From: Pseudoalteromonas umbrosa
GTDB taxonomy: Bacteria; Pseudomonadota; Gammaproteobacteria; Enterobacterales; Alteromonadaceae
DNA: 64,000 nt
NCBI RefSeq assembly: GCF_030125375.1
Contig: NZ_JASJUU010000004.1
Coordinates: 310,001-374,000 of the forward strand
Direction of reading: 5' to 3'
Positions 15,636 to 23,994 of this stretch are shown one piece after another. The position numbers were made by a program, and so were the translations under genes. Numbering within the stretch: position 1 is the first letter of the stretch; every line of letters starts with the position of its first letter. The notes under the pieces were generated by a model that was not told where the DNA came from, did not search any database, and saw nothing but the letters and a program-made list of their open reading frames with translations.

Positions 15636-16964
15636 ATGTATAGAGTGATTGATAAACAGGCGTTATTAAAACGCCTGTTTTTGTATTTTCTGCCGCTTAC
15701 CCTGATAGGTATTCTGCTTGGTGCGCCTTTTGTGATGTTATTTCTGGGCGCAACAGTGCTGTTGTTCTGGCATTTTAAACAGCTGTATAAGTTAAGTGAT
15801 TGGTTGATCAATCAACGCAGCTTTAACCCACCTGAAGGATCTGGTGCGTGGGAGCAAATTTTCGAAGGGATCTATCACCTTCAGCATCGCAATCGTAAAA
15901 AGCGCAATGAACTTGCTGCTTTGATCCGTCGCTTTCGTGAAGGTGCTGAGGCAGTGCCTGATGCTGTGATCGTGATGCAGCAGGATCTCAGTATTATTTG
16001 GTGTAACCAGTTAGCGCTTAAGATCTTAGGGCTGCAATGGCCGACGGATCATGGCCAGCGTTTGGATAACTTGATCCGTGATCCCAAGTTTGTGAAGTAT
16101 ATGCAAGATCATGATTTCACCGATCCGTTGGAGTTAGAAAGCGGCCACAACGATGAGCGAGTGTTAGAATTTCGAGTTATGCCCTACGCTGAGCAGCTGA
16201 TGATGGTTGTGCGTGACATTTCAAGACTTAAAAAACTTGAGCAAATGCGCAAAGACTTCGTTGCCAACGTTTCACATGAACTTCGCACACCTTTGACTGT
16301 GGTCACGGGCTATCTAGAAATGATGGAAGGTGACAATATGCCACCGCCTGCGATGTGGCAAAAAGCACATTTAACCATGATTGAGCAGTGTAAACGCATG
16401 GACAGCTTAGTGAATCAGCTCCTTTCTCTATCTCGCATTGAAGGTGATAGAGATCAGGGTAATGATAAAGCTGTTAACGTACCTGGTATGTTGCAGTTGA
16501 TCCAGACTGAAGCACTGTCTCTGAATCAAGATAAACATCATGACATTGATTTTGATATAGATGAGACTTTAGACATCAAAGGGAGTATTGATGAGTTGCG
16601 AAGTGCTTTTTCAAACCTCGTATTCAATGCCATTCACTATACTAAACCGAATGGCAAAATTGTCGTTCGATGGTATTTAGAAGGGGAGTGTCCAGCATTT
16701 GCCGTGACGGATAATGGGGATGGCATTGCACCAGAACATATTAATCGTTTGACGGAGCGCTTTTACCGAGTGGATAAGGCGAGAAGTCGGAAAACTGGGG
16801 GCTCAGGTCTTGGTCTTGCGATCACAAAACATGTACTGAGCCGTCATGATTCTCATCTAGATATTACCAGTACCGTGGGAGAGGGCTCATGTTTTTCATT
16901 CTCTTTTCCAAAAGAAAAACGCATTTTTATGACAGTGTCTGAAAGTCATAAAAGTGTCATTTAA
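15636..16964 (+). CDS. phoR: Phosphate regulon sensor histidine kinase PhoR
   Basis: An inner-membrane kinase of 442 residues. Two close hydrophobic segments fill residues 10-52, a PAS domain covers about 100-195, the dimerisation domain carries FVANVSHELRTPLTVV (His near 213), and the ATPase domain has NLVFNAIHYT and GGSGLGLAI. It has the short periplasm-poor architecture of PhoR, which is controlled by the Pst system. AGGA lies about ten bases before the ATG. Twelve GATC sites fall within 15806-16125, an unusual density for coding DNA. The last codons carry a Pho box that serves the next gene. Confidence 0.94.
   Translation: MYRVIDKQALLKRLFLYFLPLTLIGILLGAPFVMLFLGATVLLFWHFKQLYKLSDWLINQRSFNPPEGSGAWEQIFEGIYHLQHRNRKKRNELAALIRRFREGAEAVPDAVIVMQQDLSIIWCNQLALKILGLQWPTDHGQRLDNLIRDPKFVKYMQDHDFTDPLELESGHNDERVLEFRVMPYAEQLMMVVRDISRLKKLEQMRKDFVANVSHELRTPLTVVTGYLEMMEGDNMPPPAMWQKAHLTMIEQCKRMDSLVNQLLSLSRIEGDRDQGNDKAVNVPGMLQLIQTEALSLNQDKHHDIDFDIDETLDIKGSIDELRSAFSNLVFNAIHYTKPNGKIVVRWYLEGECPAFAVTDNGDGIAPEHINRLTERFYRVDKARSRKTGGSGLGLAITKHVLSRHDSHLDITSTVGEGSCFSFSFPKEKRIFMTVSESHKSVI
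15806..16125. repeat. Dense GATC (Dam site) cluster inside phoR
   Basis: GATC starts at 15806, 15838, 15869, 15923, 15968, 15984, 16022, 16047, 16073, 16080, 16107 and 16122: twelve sites in 320 bases of coding sequence, against about one expected. Most are GATCC/GATCT/GATCA contexts in Asp-, Ile- and Leu-containing codons. There is no sequence repeat like that of the intergenic array. Confidence 0.7.
16943..16960 (+). promoter_or_regulatory. Pho box for pstS, inside the end of phoR
   Basis: AAGTCAT, then AAAA, then GTGTCAT: the two half-sites keep the canonical 11-base step. The TTTTAT and TGTAAT hexamers at 16971-16982 are possible -10 boxes. The site overlaps the last codons of phoR and lies about 83 bases before the pstS start. 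Confidence 0.7.
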
Positions 16965-17042
16965 GAGTAATTTTATTGTAATTAACTGAGCGCACAATGA
17001 GCATCAGGTAATCAAATGGGACGAACAATCGGAGTGACCCCA

Positions 17043-18011
17043 ATGAAATTTAAAAGCTTAGTTGCCGCAATGGGTGTGGCTGTGACAACATTGGTATCAA
17101 CGCAAGTATCAGCGCTTGATAAAAACCTACAAGAGTACAACAAGACCAGCGGTATCTCAGGTAACTTTTCATCTGTGGGTTCAGATACGCTAGCGAATAT
17201 GATGACGTTTTGGGCTGAAGAATATAAGCGTATTTACCCTAACGTAAACATTCAAATTCAAGCGGCTGGTTCTTCTACTGCACCGCCAGCTTTAACAGAA
17301 GCGACTGCAAACTTCGGCCCAATGAGCCGCAAGATGAAATCAAAAGAAGTTGAAGCTTTTGAAAAGCGCTATGGTTACAAGCCGACAGAAGTACGCGTAG
17401 CAATTGATGCGCTGGCTGTTTTTGTCCATAAAGATAACCCGATTAAAGGTCTACGTATTGACCAAGTGGATTCAATTTTCTCTTCAACACGTAAGTGTGG
17501 TGGTGATAAGCAAGTTGACCGTTGGAGCGATGTAGGTCTAAATGGTCCTTGGGCTGCAAAAGATATCCAATTATACGGTCGTAACTCAGTATCTGGTACA
17601 TATGGCTATTTTAAGAAAAAAGCACTGTGTAAAGGCGACTTCAGAAATAACGTAAACGAGCAGCCAGGTTCTGCGTCAGTTGTACAGTCTATTTCTTCAT
17701 CTGTAAACGCAATCGGTTATTCAGGTATCGGTTATAAAACGTCTGGTGTTCGTACTGTTCCACTTTCGAAGAAAGGCGATAACTTCGTAGATGCAACACT
17801 AGAGAACGTGGCAACTGGTAAGTACCCACTTTCACGTTTCCTATATGTTTATGTGAACAAGCACCCAAATAAACCACTTTCTCCAATCGAAGCTGAGTTC
17901 TTGAAGATGGTATTATCTAAAGAAGGTCAAAAGATTGTAGAAAAAGACGGTTATGTGCCGCTAACAAGTAAAATGGCAAACCGTGAACTTAAGAAGTTAG
18001 GTCTTCTATAA
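17043..18011 (+). CDS. pstS: Phosphate-binding protein, PstS family
   Basis: A 322-residue periplasmic protein that captures phosphate for the PstCAB importer. A signal peptide spans about residues 1-25 (KFKSLVAAMGVAVTTLVSTQVSA). The mature part has the family segments VGSDTLANMMTFWAEEY, QAAGSSTAPPALTEATANFGPMSR and YGRNSVSGTYGYFKK, which form the phosphate site. I chose the ATG at 17043, preceded by GGAG, rather than the upstream ATG at 17016, because it puts the signal peptide at the N-terminus. No pstC, pstA or pstB follows; the gene ends in a terminator. The Pho box upstream predicts induction by phosphate starvation. Confidence 0.9.
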   Translation: MKFKSLVAAMGVAVTTLVSTQVSALDKNLQEYNKTSGISGNFSSVGSDTLANMMTFWAEEYKRIYPNVNIQIQAAGSSTAPPALTEATANFGPMSRKMKSKEVEAFEKRYGYKPTEVRVAIDALAVFVHKDNPIKGLRIDQVDSIFSSTRKCGGDKQVDRWSDVGLNGPWAAKDIQLYGRNSVSGTYGYFKKKALCKGDFRNNVNEQPGSASVVQSISSSVNAIGYSGIGYKTSGVRTVPLSKKGDNFVDATLENVATGKYPLSRFLYVYVNKHPNKPLSPIEAEFLKMVLSKEGQKIVEKDGYVPLTSKMANRELKKLGLL

Positions 18012-18026
18012 GTACCAAACATAAGT

Positions 18027-18055
18027 AAAAAGCCGCTCAATGAGCGGCTTTTTTT
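18027..18055 (+). terminator. Terminator after pstS
   Basis: AAAAAGCCGCT / AGCGGCTTTTTTT around CAATG. The A run also lets it act on the convergent lipoprotein gene. Confidence 0.9.
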
Positions 18056-18095
18056 GTGGGAAAGTTTCAATATAATTTTAATCGCTAAACTGTTC

Positions 18096-18332
18096 TCAAT
18101 AGTGTTGCGTTCGTATTTTTTTCAGCTCTTCCGCTTGCGCTTTACAGGCGTTGTATTTTTCAACACATTCACCATTACATATTTGTCTTGTCATGGTTTG
18201 CTCAGTCGAGCTCATCGAGCAATTTTGCTCACATTGAAAATTTTGTTGGGCACATTGATTGAGCTCTGGTGAGTTTTGTTGATTGCTACAAGCAACCAAA
18301 CCGAGCAATAAAAGGGGCAGCGCAAATCTCAT
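18096..18332 (-). CDS. Small lipoprotein with symmetric twin CX3C motif
   Basis: A 78-residue predicted lipoprotein of unknown function. The N-terminal signal ends in a lipobox LVAC (Cys 15). The mature part has six cysteines spaced C-x6-C-x3-C-x13-C-x3-C-x6-C, a mirror-symmetric pattern that would suit a disulfide-clamped helical hairpin, with a polar, Gln/Glu-rich composition. The start is the only good ATG, with AGGACC upstream on the minus strand. It stands alone between the pstS terminator and panC. I recognise no named family, and the fold is inference. Confidence 0.7.
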   Translation of the reverse strand: MRFALPLLLLGLVACSNQQNSPELNQCAQQNFQCEQNCSMSSTEQTMTRQICNGECVEKYNACKAQAEELKKIRTQHY

Positions 18333-18486
18333 AATAGGTCCTATTATTCAACTGATAGAGAGTATGGGATGTTATTTTAATCTTTGAATACACATTAAAT
18401 TTAGCATATTTTCAGAAAGTGCAGTGCGTTATATCGTTACAAAGGTATTTGAGTGGAAAGAGAGTATGTGAAATATAGAGAAAGCA

Positions 18487-18509
18487 TAAACGCCCATTAA
18501 GGGCGTTTA
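18487..18509 (-). terminator. Terminator after panC
   Basis: TAAACGCCC / GGGCGTTTA with a five-base loop lies 12 bases past the panC stop on the minus strand. The T run is short and interrupted. Confidence 0.6.
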
Positions 18510-18520
18510 TAATAGACGTA

Positions 18521-19369
18521 TTACTTACCGACTTGGATATTGTCTATCAGCCTAACGCTGCCTAAAAACGCGGCAGCTAAGATGACAAAGTCTTCGTCGC
18601 TTGATGTTGCAGGTTGTAATGTGTATCTATGTGCAATTGAGAAATAGTCAGGCTTCAGACCTGCGTCCTCAAGTGCTAAATTAGCATTGGCCTCAAGCGT
18701 TTTGAAATCTCGCTCGCCAGACTCAAGCTGCTTTGCTGATTGCAGTAATACTTGGTAGAGGATTTTGGCAACGTCTTTTTCTTGCTCTGATAGATAGCCG
18801 TTACGTGAGCTCATTGCTAATCCTGAGACTTCTCTTTGAGTCGGTACACCAATGATTTCAATTGGCATAGATAAATCATGGACCATGGTTTTGATGACTT
18901 GAAGTTGCTGGTAGTCTTTTTCACCAAAGCAGGCAAAGTCAGGTTGTACTAAGTTAAATAGCTTAGTAACAACCGTGGCAACACCACGGAAATGACCGCT
19001 GCGACTACCGCCACAATAACCTTCAGATACTCCTGGTACATCCACAAAGCTTTGTGTTGCTAGTCCATTTGGGTAAATCGTTTCCACACTTGGGGTAAAA
19101 ACGATATCAGTACCCAGTTCAGCAAGCCCTTGCTTATCTTGAACCAGAGTGCGAGGGTAGCTATCTAAGTCTTCATTTTTACCAAATTGCATCGGGTTAA
19201 CAAAAATGCTGACAACAACTTTGTCGGCCAGTGTTTTTGCTTTTTCAACGAGTGAAAAGTGCCCCTGATGCAAGTTGCCCATTGTGGGCACAAATGCGAT
19301 GCTCAGGCCTTGCTGACGCCAAGCTTTAATCTGGCTGCGTAATGACTTTATTTCGGTAATAGATTGCAT
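18521..19369 (-). CDS. panC: Pantoate-beta-alanine ligase
   Basis: A cytoplasmic ATP-dependent ligase of 282 residues that joins pantoate and beta-alanine to give pantothenate. The nucleotide-binding signature is PTMGNLHQGHFSLV (HxGH). VFVNPMQFG, CFGEKDYQQL and MSSRNGYLS are further family motifs. Its ATG shares one base with the panB stop, so translation is coupled. It is the last gene of the sfsA-dksA-gluQ-pcnB-folK-panB-panC run. No panD is present in this run; beta-alanine probably comes from the PanP-like enzyme. Confidence 0.96.
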   Translation of the reverse strand: MQSITEIKSLRSQIKAWRQQGLSIAFVPTMGNLHQGHFSLVEKAKTLADKVVVSIFVNPMQFGKNEDLDSYPRTLVQDKQGLAELGTDIVFTPSVETIYPNGLATQSFVDVPGVSEGYCGGSRSGHFRGVATVVTKLFNLVQPDFACFGEKDYQQLQVIKTMVHDLSMPIEIIGVPTQREVSGLAMSSRNGYLSEQEKDVAKILYQVLLQSAKQLESGERDFKTLEANANLALEDAGLKPDYFSIAHRYTLQPATSSDEDFVILAAAFLGSVRLIDNIQVGK

Positions 19370-20163
19370 TAGTTAAACTCGTGATCTTTGCCTGGGAACG
19401 CACCTATTTTGACGTCGTCGCAAAACTTTTTAACAGCGTCTGGCATGTTACCCGTTTCGGCTAAGAAGTTTTTAGAAAATTTAGGAATATAGCCTGCAGA
19501 AATGCCGACTAAATCGTGCATAACTAAGATTTGACCATCTACTTCTTTCCCTGCACCAATGCCAATAACAGGAATGTTAACGGCCTCTGTAATACGCTTG
19601 GCAAGACTGGATGGAATACATTCGATGACCAGCATTTGTGCGCCAGCTGCTTCTAACGCTTGTGCATCTGCAATCATCTGTAATGCTTGCTCTTCCTCGC
19701 GCCCTTGTATTTTAAAGCCACCGAATACATGTACAGATTGTGGTGTGAGACCTAAATGACCACAAACAGGTATGCCCTGTTGAGTAAGTAGTTTAATTGA
19801 CTCTACTAGCCACGTACCGCCTTCTAACTTGACCATATTTGCGCCGCTGCGCATTAAAGTCGCTGCATTTTCACAAGCTTGTGCCGGATTGGAGTAACTC
19901 ATAAATGGCATATCAGCAATCACAAATAGTTCTTTGGCACCTGCTCTGACACTGCGCGTATGATAGGCAATATCAGCTGTTGTGACTGCTAGTGTGTCAT
20001 CACCGCCTTGGAGTACCATGCCAAGTGAATCACCGACTAAAACAACATCAACGCCATTATCGTAAAAAAGCTTCGCAAAGCTGGCATCGTAAGCTGTTAA
20101 CGCTGTGATTTTTTCACCTTGTTGCTTTTTCTTAGCCAAGGTTGAAACCGAAACTTTAGCCAT
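19369..20163 (-). CDS. panB: 3-methyl-2-oxobutanoate hydroxymethyltransferase
   Basis: A magnesium-dependent enzyme of 264 residues that transfers a hydroxymethyl group from 5,10-methylene-THF to ketoisovalerate, the first step to pantoate. Family segments are ALTAYDASFAKL, VLVGDSLGMVLQG (metal-binding Asp), HLGLTPQSVHVFGG and VIGIGAG. The ATG follows the folK stop without a gap, and the AAAGGAG ribosome site lies inside the end of folK, so the two genes are translationally coupled. Confidence 0.96.
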   Translation of the reverse strand: MAKVSVSTLAKKKQQGEKITALTAYDASFAKLFYDNGVDVVLVGDSLGMVLQGGDDTLAVTTADIAYHTRSVRAGAKELFVIADMPFMSYSNPAQACENAATLMRSGANMVKLEGGTWLVESIKLLTQQGIPVCGHLGLTPQSVHVFGGFKIQGREEEQALQMIADAQALEAAGAQMLVIECIPSSLAKRITEAVNIPVIGIGAGKEVDGQILVMHDLVGISAGYIPKFSKNFLAETGNMPDAVKKFCDDVKIGAFPGKDHEFN

Positions 20164-20670
20164 TTAAAGGGTCTCCTTTATTTCTTTTTTAGGTAGAGTG
20201 GTTAGGCCATTTTTTGGTAAATTCTCAGCAACTTGCTTGAGTACTTGACCATTTGGGAGTACCAGTTGAGGGGCTAACTCTAACAGTGGGAATACGACAA
20301 ACTCTCTATCGCACAGGCCATAATGTGGCACAGTTAGGCGCTCGGTAGAGATGGTTTCATCGTTAAACAATAAAATATCCAAGTCTAAAGTTCTTGGTCC
20401 CCATCGTTCATCTTTACGCACTCTACCCTGACGTAGTTCAATATCTTGCAATTGGTCTAGCACAGCTTCTGGTGCTAATAGAGTTTCAAATCTAGCAACT
20501 GCATTCACATAATCAGGTTGATCTTGCGGGCCCATTGGTTTTGAGCCGTAAAAGCTAGACACAACCAGCTCGTTAAAAGCTGGATGTGTATTCAAGGCAT
20601 TCACTGCCTTAACGAGTTGTGCTTGGGGATCAACTAAATTCGCCCCAAGCCCGATATAAACTATATTCAT
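20164..20670 (-). CDS. folK: 2-amino-4-hydroxy-6-hydroxymethyldihydropteridine pyrophosphokinase
   Basis: A 168-residue folate-pathway enzyme (HPPK) that pyrophosphorylates hydroxymethyl-dihydropterin. GLGANLVDP opens the protein, and RWGPRTLDLDILLFND carries the metal-binding aspartates. The gene overlaps the end of pcnB by four bases (ATGA), as in E. coli, and is followed directly by panB. Confidence 0.95.
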   Translation of the reverse strand: MNIVYIGLGANLVDPQAQLVKAVNALNTHPAFNELVVSSFYGSKPMGPQDQPDYVNAVARFETLLAPEAVLDQLQDIELRQGRVRKDERWGPRTLDLDILLFNDETISTERLTVPHYGLCDREFVVFPLLELAPQLVLPNGQVLKQVAENLPKNGLTTLPKKEIKETL

Positions 20671-22049
20671 GAATCTTGTTTTGGTTTTCTGCGAGGTTTA
20701 TTACGGTATCTACGCTTTGGACGATCTTTTTGGCCAAGGTTTTTAACCATGTCCTTTTGCCCACTCACATCTTGTTTGAGATATTCAGTCCACCAATCTG
20801 CAAGTTGTTGCTGGTCGGATTCACCGCTTTCAACACGCAATAATAAGAAATCGTATGATGCTTTAAATTTAGGCTGTAGGCTCAATCTATACGCGCGTTG
20901 GCCACTACGTCTGTCTAAACGCTGCTGAATATGCCAAATATCTCTGGCGCCCAATGTGAAACGTTTTGGTACGGCAACTCTTTGTGCATTTTCACTTAAG
21001 ACCTGACTAATCGCTTGCATAAACGCGTCATATTCAGTGACACCTTGTTGCTCTAACAATGCAGCTCGTTTACGCAGTGGGAACCAAAGCAAGGCGGCAT
21101 AGATGAAAGCTGGAGTGACCTTTTTGTTATTGTTGATACGCGCGTCTGTATTGGCAAACATTTGCTGTACAAAGCGTCTTTCAAAATCACTCTCATCCTG
21201 CTCTAGGATCTCTTCAAGGGTTGGGAAAAGTTGCTTGAATAAACCTAACTCTCTTAGCATGAGAAAGTTTGCTTCAGCTTTACCACCTAAGAATAACTTA
21301 AGGGTTTCTTCAAATAGCCTTGCTGGCGGAATATTACCAAGCAAAGGTGCGAGTTCAGAGATGGGGTTAAGTGTTGCTGGTGCTATTTCCATATCAAGCT
21401 TTGTTGCAAAGCGCACTGCGCGTAGCATTCTGACTGGATCTTCACGATAGCGAGTTTCAGGATCGCCGATTAGCTCAATGCGTCTTGCTTTAATTGCTTC
21501 AATACCGCCAGCAAAATCACGTACACCAAAGTCATTAACTGAATAGTATAGGGCATTAATTGAAAAGTCTCGACGCTGCGCATCTTCTTCAATGGTGCCA
21601 TAAACGTTGTCGCGCAGTAGCTGCCCCTGTTCACTTGCTTTACTGGTTGGGTCATCGCTATCACTTGATTGGTGATGACCACGCATGGTTGCGACTTCAA
21701 TGACTTCGCGGCCAAATACAATGTGTGCGAGTCTAAAGCGTCTTCCAATCAGTCGACAGTTCCTGAATAGGCGTTTAACTTCCTCTGGTGTTGCATTTGT
21801 AACAACATCAAAGTCTTTTGGCTCAATGCCTAACAAAATATCCCGAATACAACCACCGACAAGGTATGCGTCATAGCCACCATCTTTTAATCGATATAAC
21901 ACTTTGATTGCATTGGGGCTAAATTGTTTGCGAGAGATATTATGCTCACTGCGAGGAATGATCTGAGGTGTTGCTTTGGCCTCTACAGTCCTGCTAGTTT
22001 GCTTGGTACCAACAATTTGCCTACACAATTTGAATATTTTAGAAATAAT
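20667..22049 (-). CDS. pcnB: Poly(A) polymerase I, likely AUU start
   Basis: A 460-residue nucleotidyltransferase that adds 3' poly(A) tails to RNA and so promotes its decay. LVGGCIRDILLG and KDFDVVTNATPEE hold the catalytic aspartates, and NCRLIGRRFRLAHIVFG and RREDPVRMLRAVRFA-like segments follow; the C-terminus is basic (RPKRRYRNKPRRKPK). No ATG occurs early. AGGAG lies one base before a GTG (22055), too close, but seven bases before an ATT at 22047-22049. Starting at that ATT places the cysteine of KLCRQIV at residue 9, as in E. coli PcnB (remembered N-terminus MFTRVANFCRK), which is known to start at AUU. Start choice is inference. Confidence 0.93.
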   Translation of the reverse strand: MISKIFKLCRQIVGTKQTSRTVEAKATPQIIPRSEHNISRKQFSPNAIKVLYRLKDGGYDAYLVGGCIRDILLGIEPKDFDVVTNATPEEVKRLFRNCRLIGRRFRLAHIVFGREVIEVATMRGHHQSSDSDDPTSKASEQGQLLRDNVYGTIEEDAQRRDFSINALYYSVNDFGVRDFAGGIEAIKARRIELIGDPETRYREDPVRMLRAVRFATKLDMEIAPATLNPISELAPLLGNIPPARLFEETLKLFLGGKAEANFLMLRELGLFKQLFPTLEEILEQDESDFERRFVQQMFANTDARINNNKKVTPAFIYAALLWFPLRKRAALLEQQGVTEYDAFMQAISQVLSENAQRVAVPKRFTLGARDIWHIQQRLDRRSGQRAYRLSLQPKFKASYDFLLLRVESGESDQQQLADWWTEYLKQDVSGQKDMVKNLGQKDRPKRRYRNKPRRKPKQDS

Positions 22050-22375
22050 AACCACTCTCCTAACTACTTTGAGTCCCCACCCGTAGCATCATATTTACCT
22101 GATAGTTTTATCTCGCACATCGCTTTATTTTTTCTAAAGTGTAGGCGATTTAATAAGGCTCGCTATCATATACTCAAACGCCTTGAAATTGAAGTTTCAG
22201 ACATGAATTAGCGATTAAATTTTCAACCAAATCGGTGAAGATGAAATATTAATTGGTTCATAGGGTTTATTTTCTTCATAGCAACAACCATTCGTGATTT
22301 ATTGTGACTGATTCACATTCTAAATTATGGAAAACGTCTTTGAGTTAGGTGATAGCTATCGGCGCTATGAAAATG
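22050..22375. other. Intergenic region between gluQ and pcnB
   Basis: About 325 bases without a convincing gene. On the minus strand a possible sigma-70 promoter reads TTCAAT (22188-22193), 17 bases, TATGAT (22165-22170), which would give pcnB a leader of about 115 bases. No repeat or terminator is visible. Confidence 0.4.
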
Positions 22376-23341
22376 TTACAACGGGTTAAATTGATACTCC
22401 AATGGAGAGCGTTGCTGAACTTGGATTTCTCTGTTTGGGGGCAGGATGTTACGCTTATAAGTCGAGATTGCCCATTGGAGCATATCTGCAATATCATCGA
22501 TTTGATTGAGTACTTTAAGTTCGTAACCTAAAAACGACAGTGCGGCTTTAAGGGCGGGTAGTGGCATTTTATTATCGATTGCCGGTGCATGGTTTTGTTT
22601 AGAAAGTTTAAAACCGGGCTCAGCAACCGCCAATGGTACATGTAAATAGCTAGGTGGTGTTGCGTTGAGTTGGTTGAATAAACTTAACTGCCTTGCCGTT
22701 GGCTCAAGCAAGTCGGCTCCGCGTACAACATGGCTAATTTTTTGTTCTATATCATCGACCACAACAACCAATTGATATGCGTAAAGACCATCACGGCGCT
22801 TCACAATATAGTCTTCTAGAGCGATGAGTTCAGGTATAGAAACACGACCTTGCAGCGCATCTTCAAATTGGTATACCGGAAAGTTCTGTTTTAACCGCAG
22901 TGCATTGTTCTCAAATTGGTTTTGTGAGACACGGCAATGGTTATCATAAAATCCGCCACGTTGTTTAATTTGCTTTCGGGTACAGGTACATGCATACACA
23001 TCTGAAGTGGACATTAAGTCGGTTAAGATATCTTGATAAAGAGAGTGTCTTTGGCTTTGATAAACTACTTCTTCATCCCAATACAATCCGTAGGCTTCAA
23101 GTGTGGCAAGAATATCATCAGCTGCACCTCTAACAACGCGAGGTGTATCAATGTCTTCCATTCTGACTAACCATTTTCCGTGGTTCGCTTTGGCATCGAT
23201 ATAACTCGCTAAGGCAGCGATTAATGAACCAAAATGAAGTGCGCCGGAAGGTGAGGGGGCAAAGCGTCCTCGATAATCTGAAGACGTACCCAGAGCGAAA
23301 AGGTGATTCTGCTCTGGGTCTTTTTTCTGTGGGGTCTGCAT
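22376..23341 (-). CDS. gluQ: Glutamyl-Q tRNA(Asp) synthetase
   Basis: A 321-residue paralogue of glutamyl-tRNA synthetase that attaches glutamate to the queuosine base of tRNA(Asp). The catalytic core is present: RFAPSPSGALHFGSL (HIGH-like) and GFKLSKQNHA (KMSKS-like), and a zinc site CTC. There is no anticodon-binding domain, which is why the protein is short. It lies 45 bases downstream of dksA, the usual partner (yadB in E. coli). Confidence 0.93.
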   Translation of the reverse strand: MQTPQKKDPEQNHLFALGTSSDYRGRFAPSPSGALHFGSLIAALASYIDAKANHGKWLVRMEDIDTPRVVRGAADDILATLEAYGLYWDEEVVYQSQRHSLYQDILTDLMSTSDVYACTCTRKQIKQRGGFYDNHCRVSQNQFENNALRLKQNFPVYQFEDALQGRVSIPELIALEDYIVKRRDGLYAYQLVVVVDDIEQKISHVVRGADLLEPTARQLSLFNQLNATPPSYLHVPLAVAEPGFKLSKQNHAPAIDNKMPLPALKAALSFLGYELKVLNQIDDIADMLQWAISTYKRNILPPNREIQVQQRSPLEYQFNPL

Positions 23342-23386
23342 AACTGCTGAGTTTAATCTATCTAACTTACAGATTAATTACTCGGC

Positions 23387-23830
23387 TTAACCTCTACCTT
23401 GCTGTTTTTCTTTTATCTCAGCAAGTGTTTTACAATCCACACATAGATCTGCAGTTGGACGAGCCTCTAAACGACGGATGCCAATCTCAATACCGCAAGA
23501 GTTACAGAAACCAAAATCATCTTCTTCAATCAGCTGTAACGTTTTTTCAATTTTCTTGATCAGCTTGCGCTCACGGTCACGTGTACGCAATTCAAGAGAA
23601 AATTCTTCTTCTTGCGCTGCACGGTCAACGGGATCAGGGAAATTTGCCGCTTCATCTTGCATGTGAGTCATGGTGCGGTCTACTTCGTTACGAAGGTCAT
23701 TACGCCATGCTTCTAATATTTTTTTAAAATGAGCTAGCTGTGCCTCGCCCATGTATTCTTCGCCCGGCTTTTCTTGGTAAGGTTCTAAACCGGCCTGAGC
23801 CAATAACCCTAGTTTTTTTTGGTCTGGCAT
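23387..23830 (-). CDS. dksA: RNA polymerase-binding transcription factor DksA
   Basis: A 147-residue regulator that enters the RNA polymerase secondary channel and acts with ppGpp on stable-RNA and amino-acid promoters. A coiled coil covers about residues 35-110, with acidic tip region AANFPDPVDRAAQEEEF. A four-cysteine zinc finger (CNSCG, CVDC) follows. The ATG is preceded by AGGAGAATGCT on the minus strand. Its place between sfsA and gluQ matches E. coli. Confidence 0.97.
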   Translation of the reverse strand: MPDQKKLGLLAQAGLEPYQEKPGEEYMGEAQLAHFKKILEAWRNDLRNEVDRTMTHMQDEAANFPDPVDRAAQEEEFSLELRTRDRERKLIKKIEKTLQLIEEDDFGFCNSCGIEIGIRRLEARPTADLCVDCKTLAEIKEKQQGRG

Positions 23831-23994
23831 AGCATTCTCCTAAATCCTTAATAAACAACCCCAGCTAACGCCGGCGGCTATAAATAGCAAAATCTTCAAC
23901 CCTTAGCAAACACTTTTTGCATTGCCTCTGTTTGTAAGCAAGCCGTTGGGGTGATGTTTTTAACGGCTGATATATGTGGGTAAAGATTTTTTTT

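Noticed and set aside
22349..22531. 60-residue plus-strand protein at the end of gluQ
   Set aside because: Most of it is antisense to gluQ and no ribosome site precedes it.
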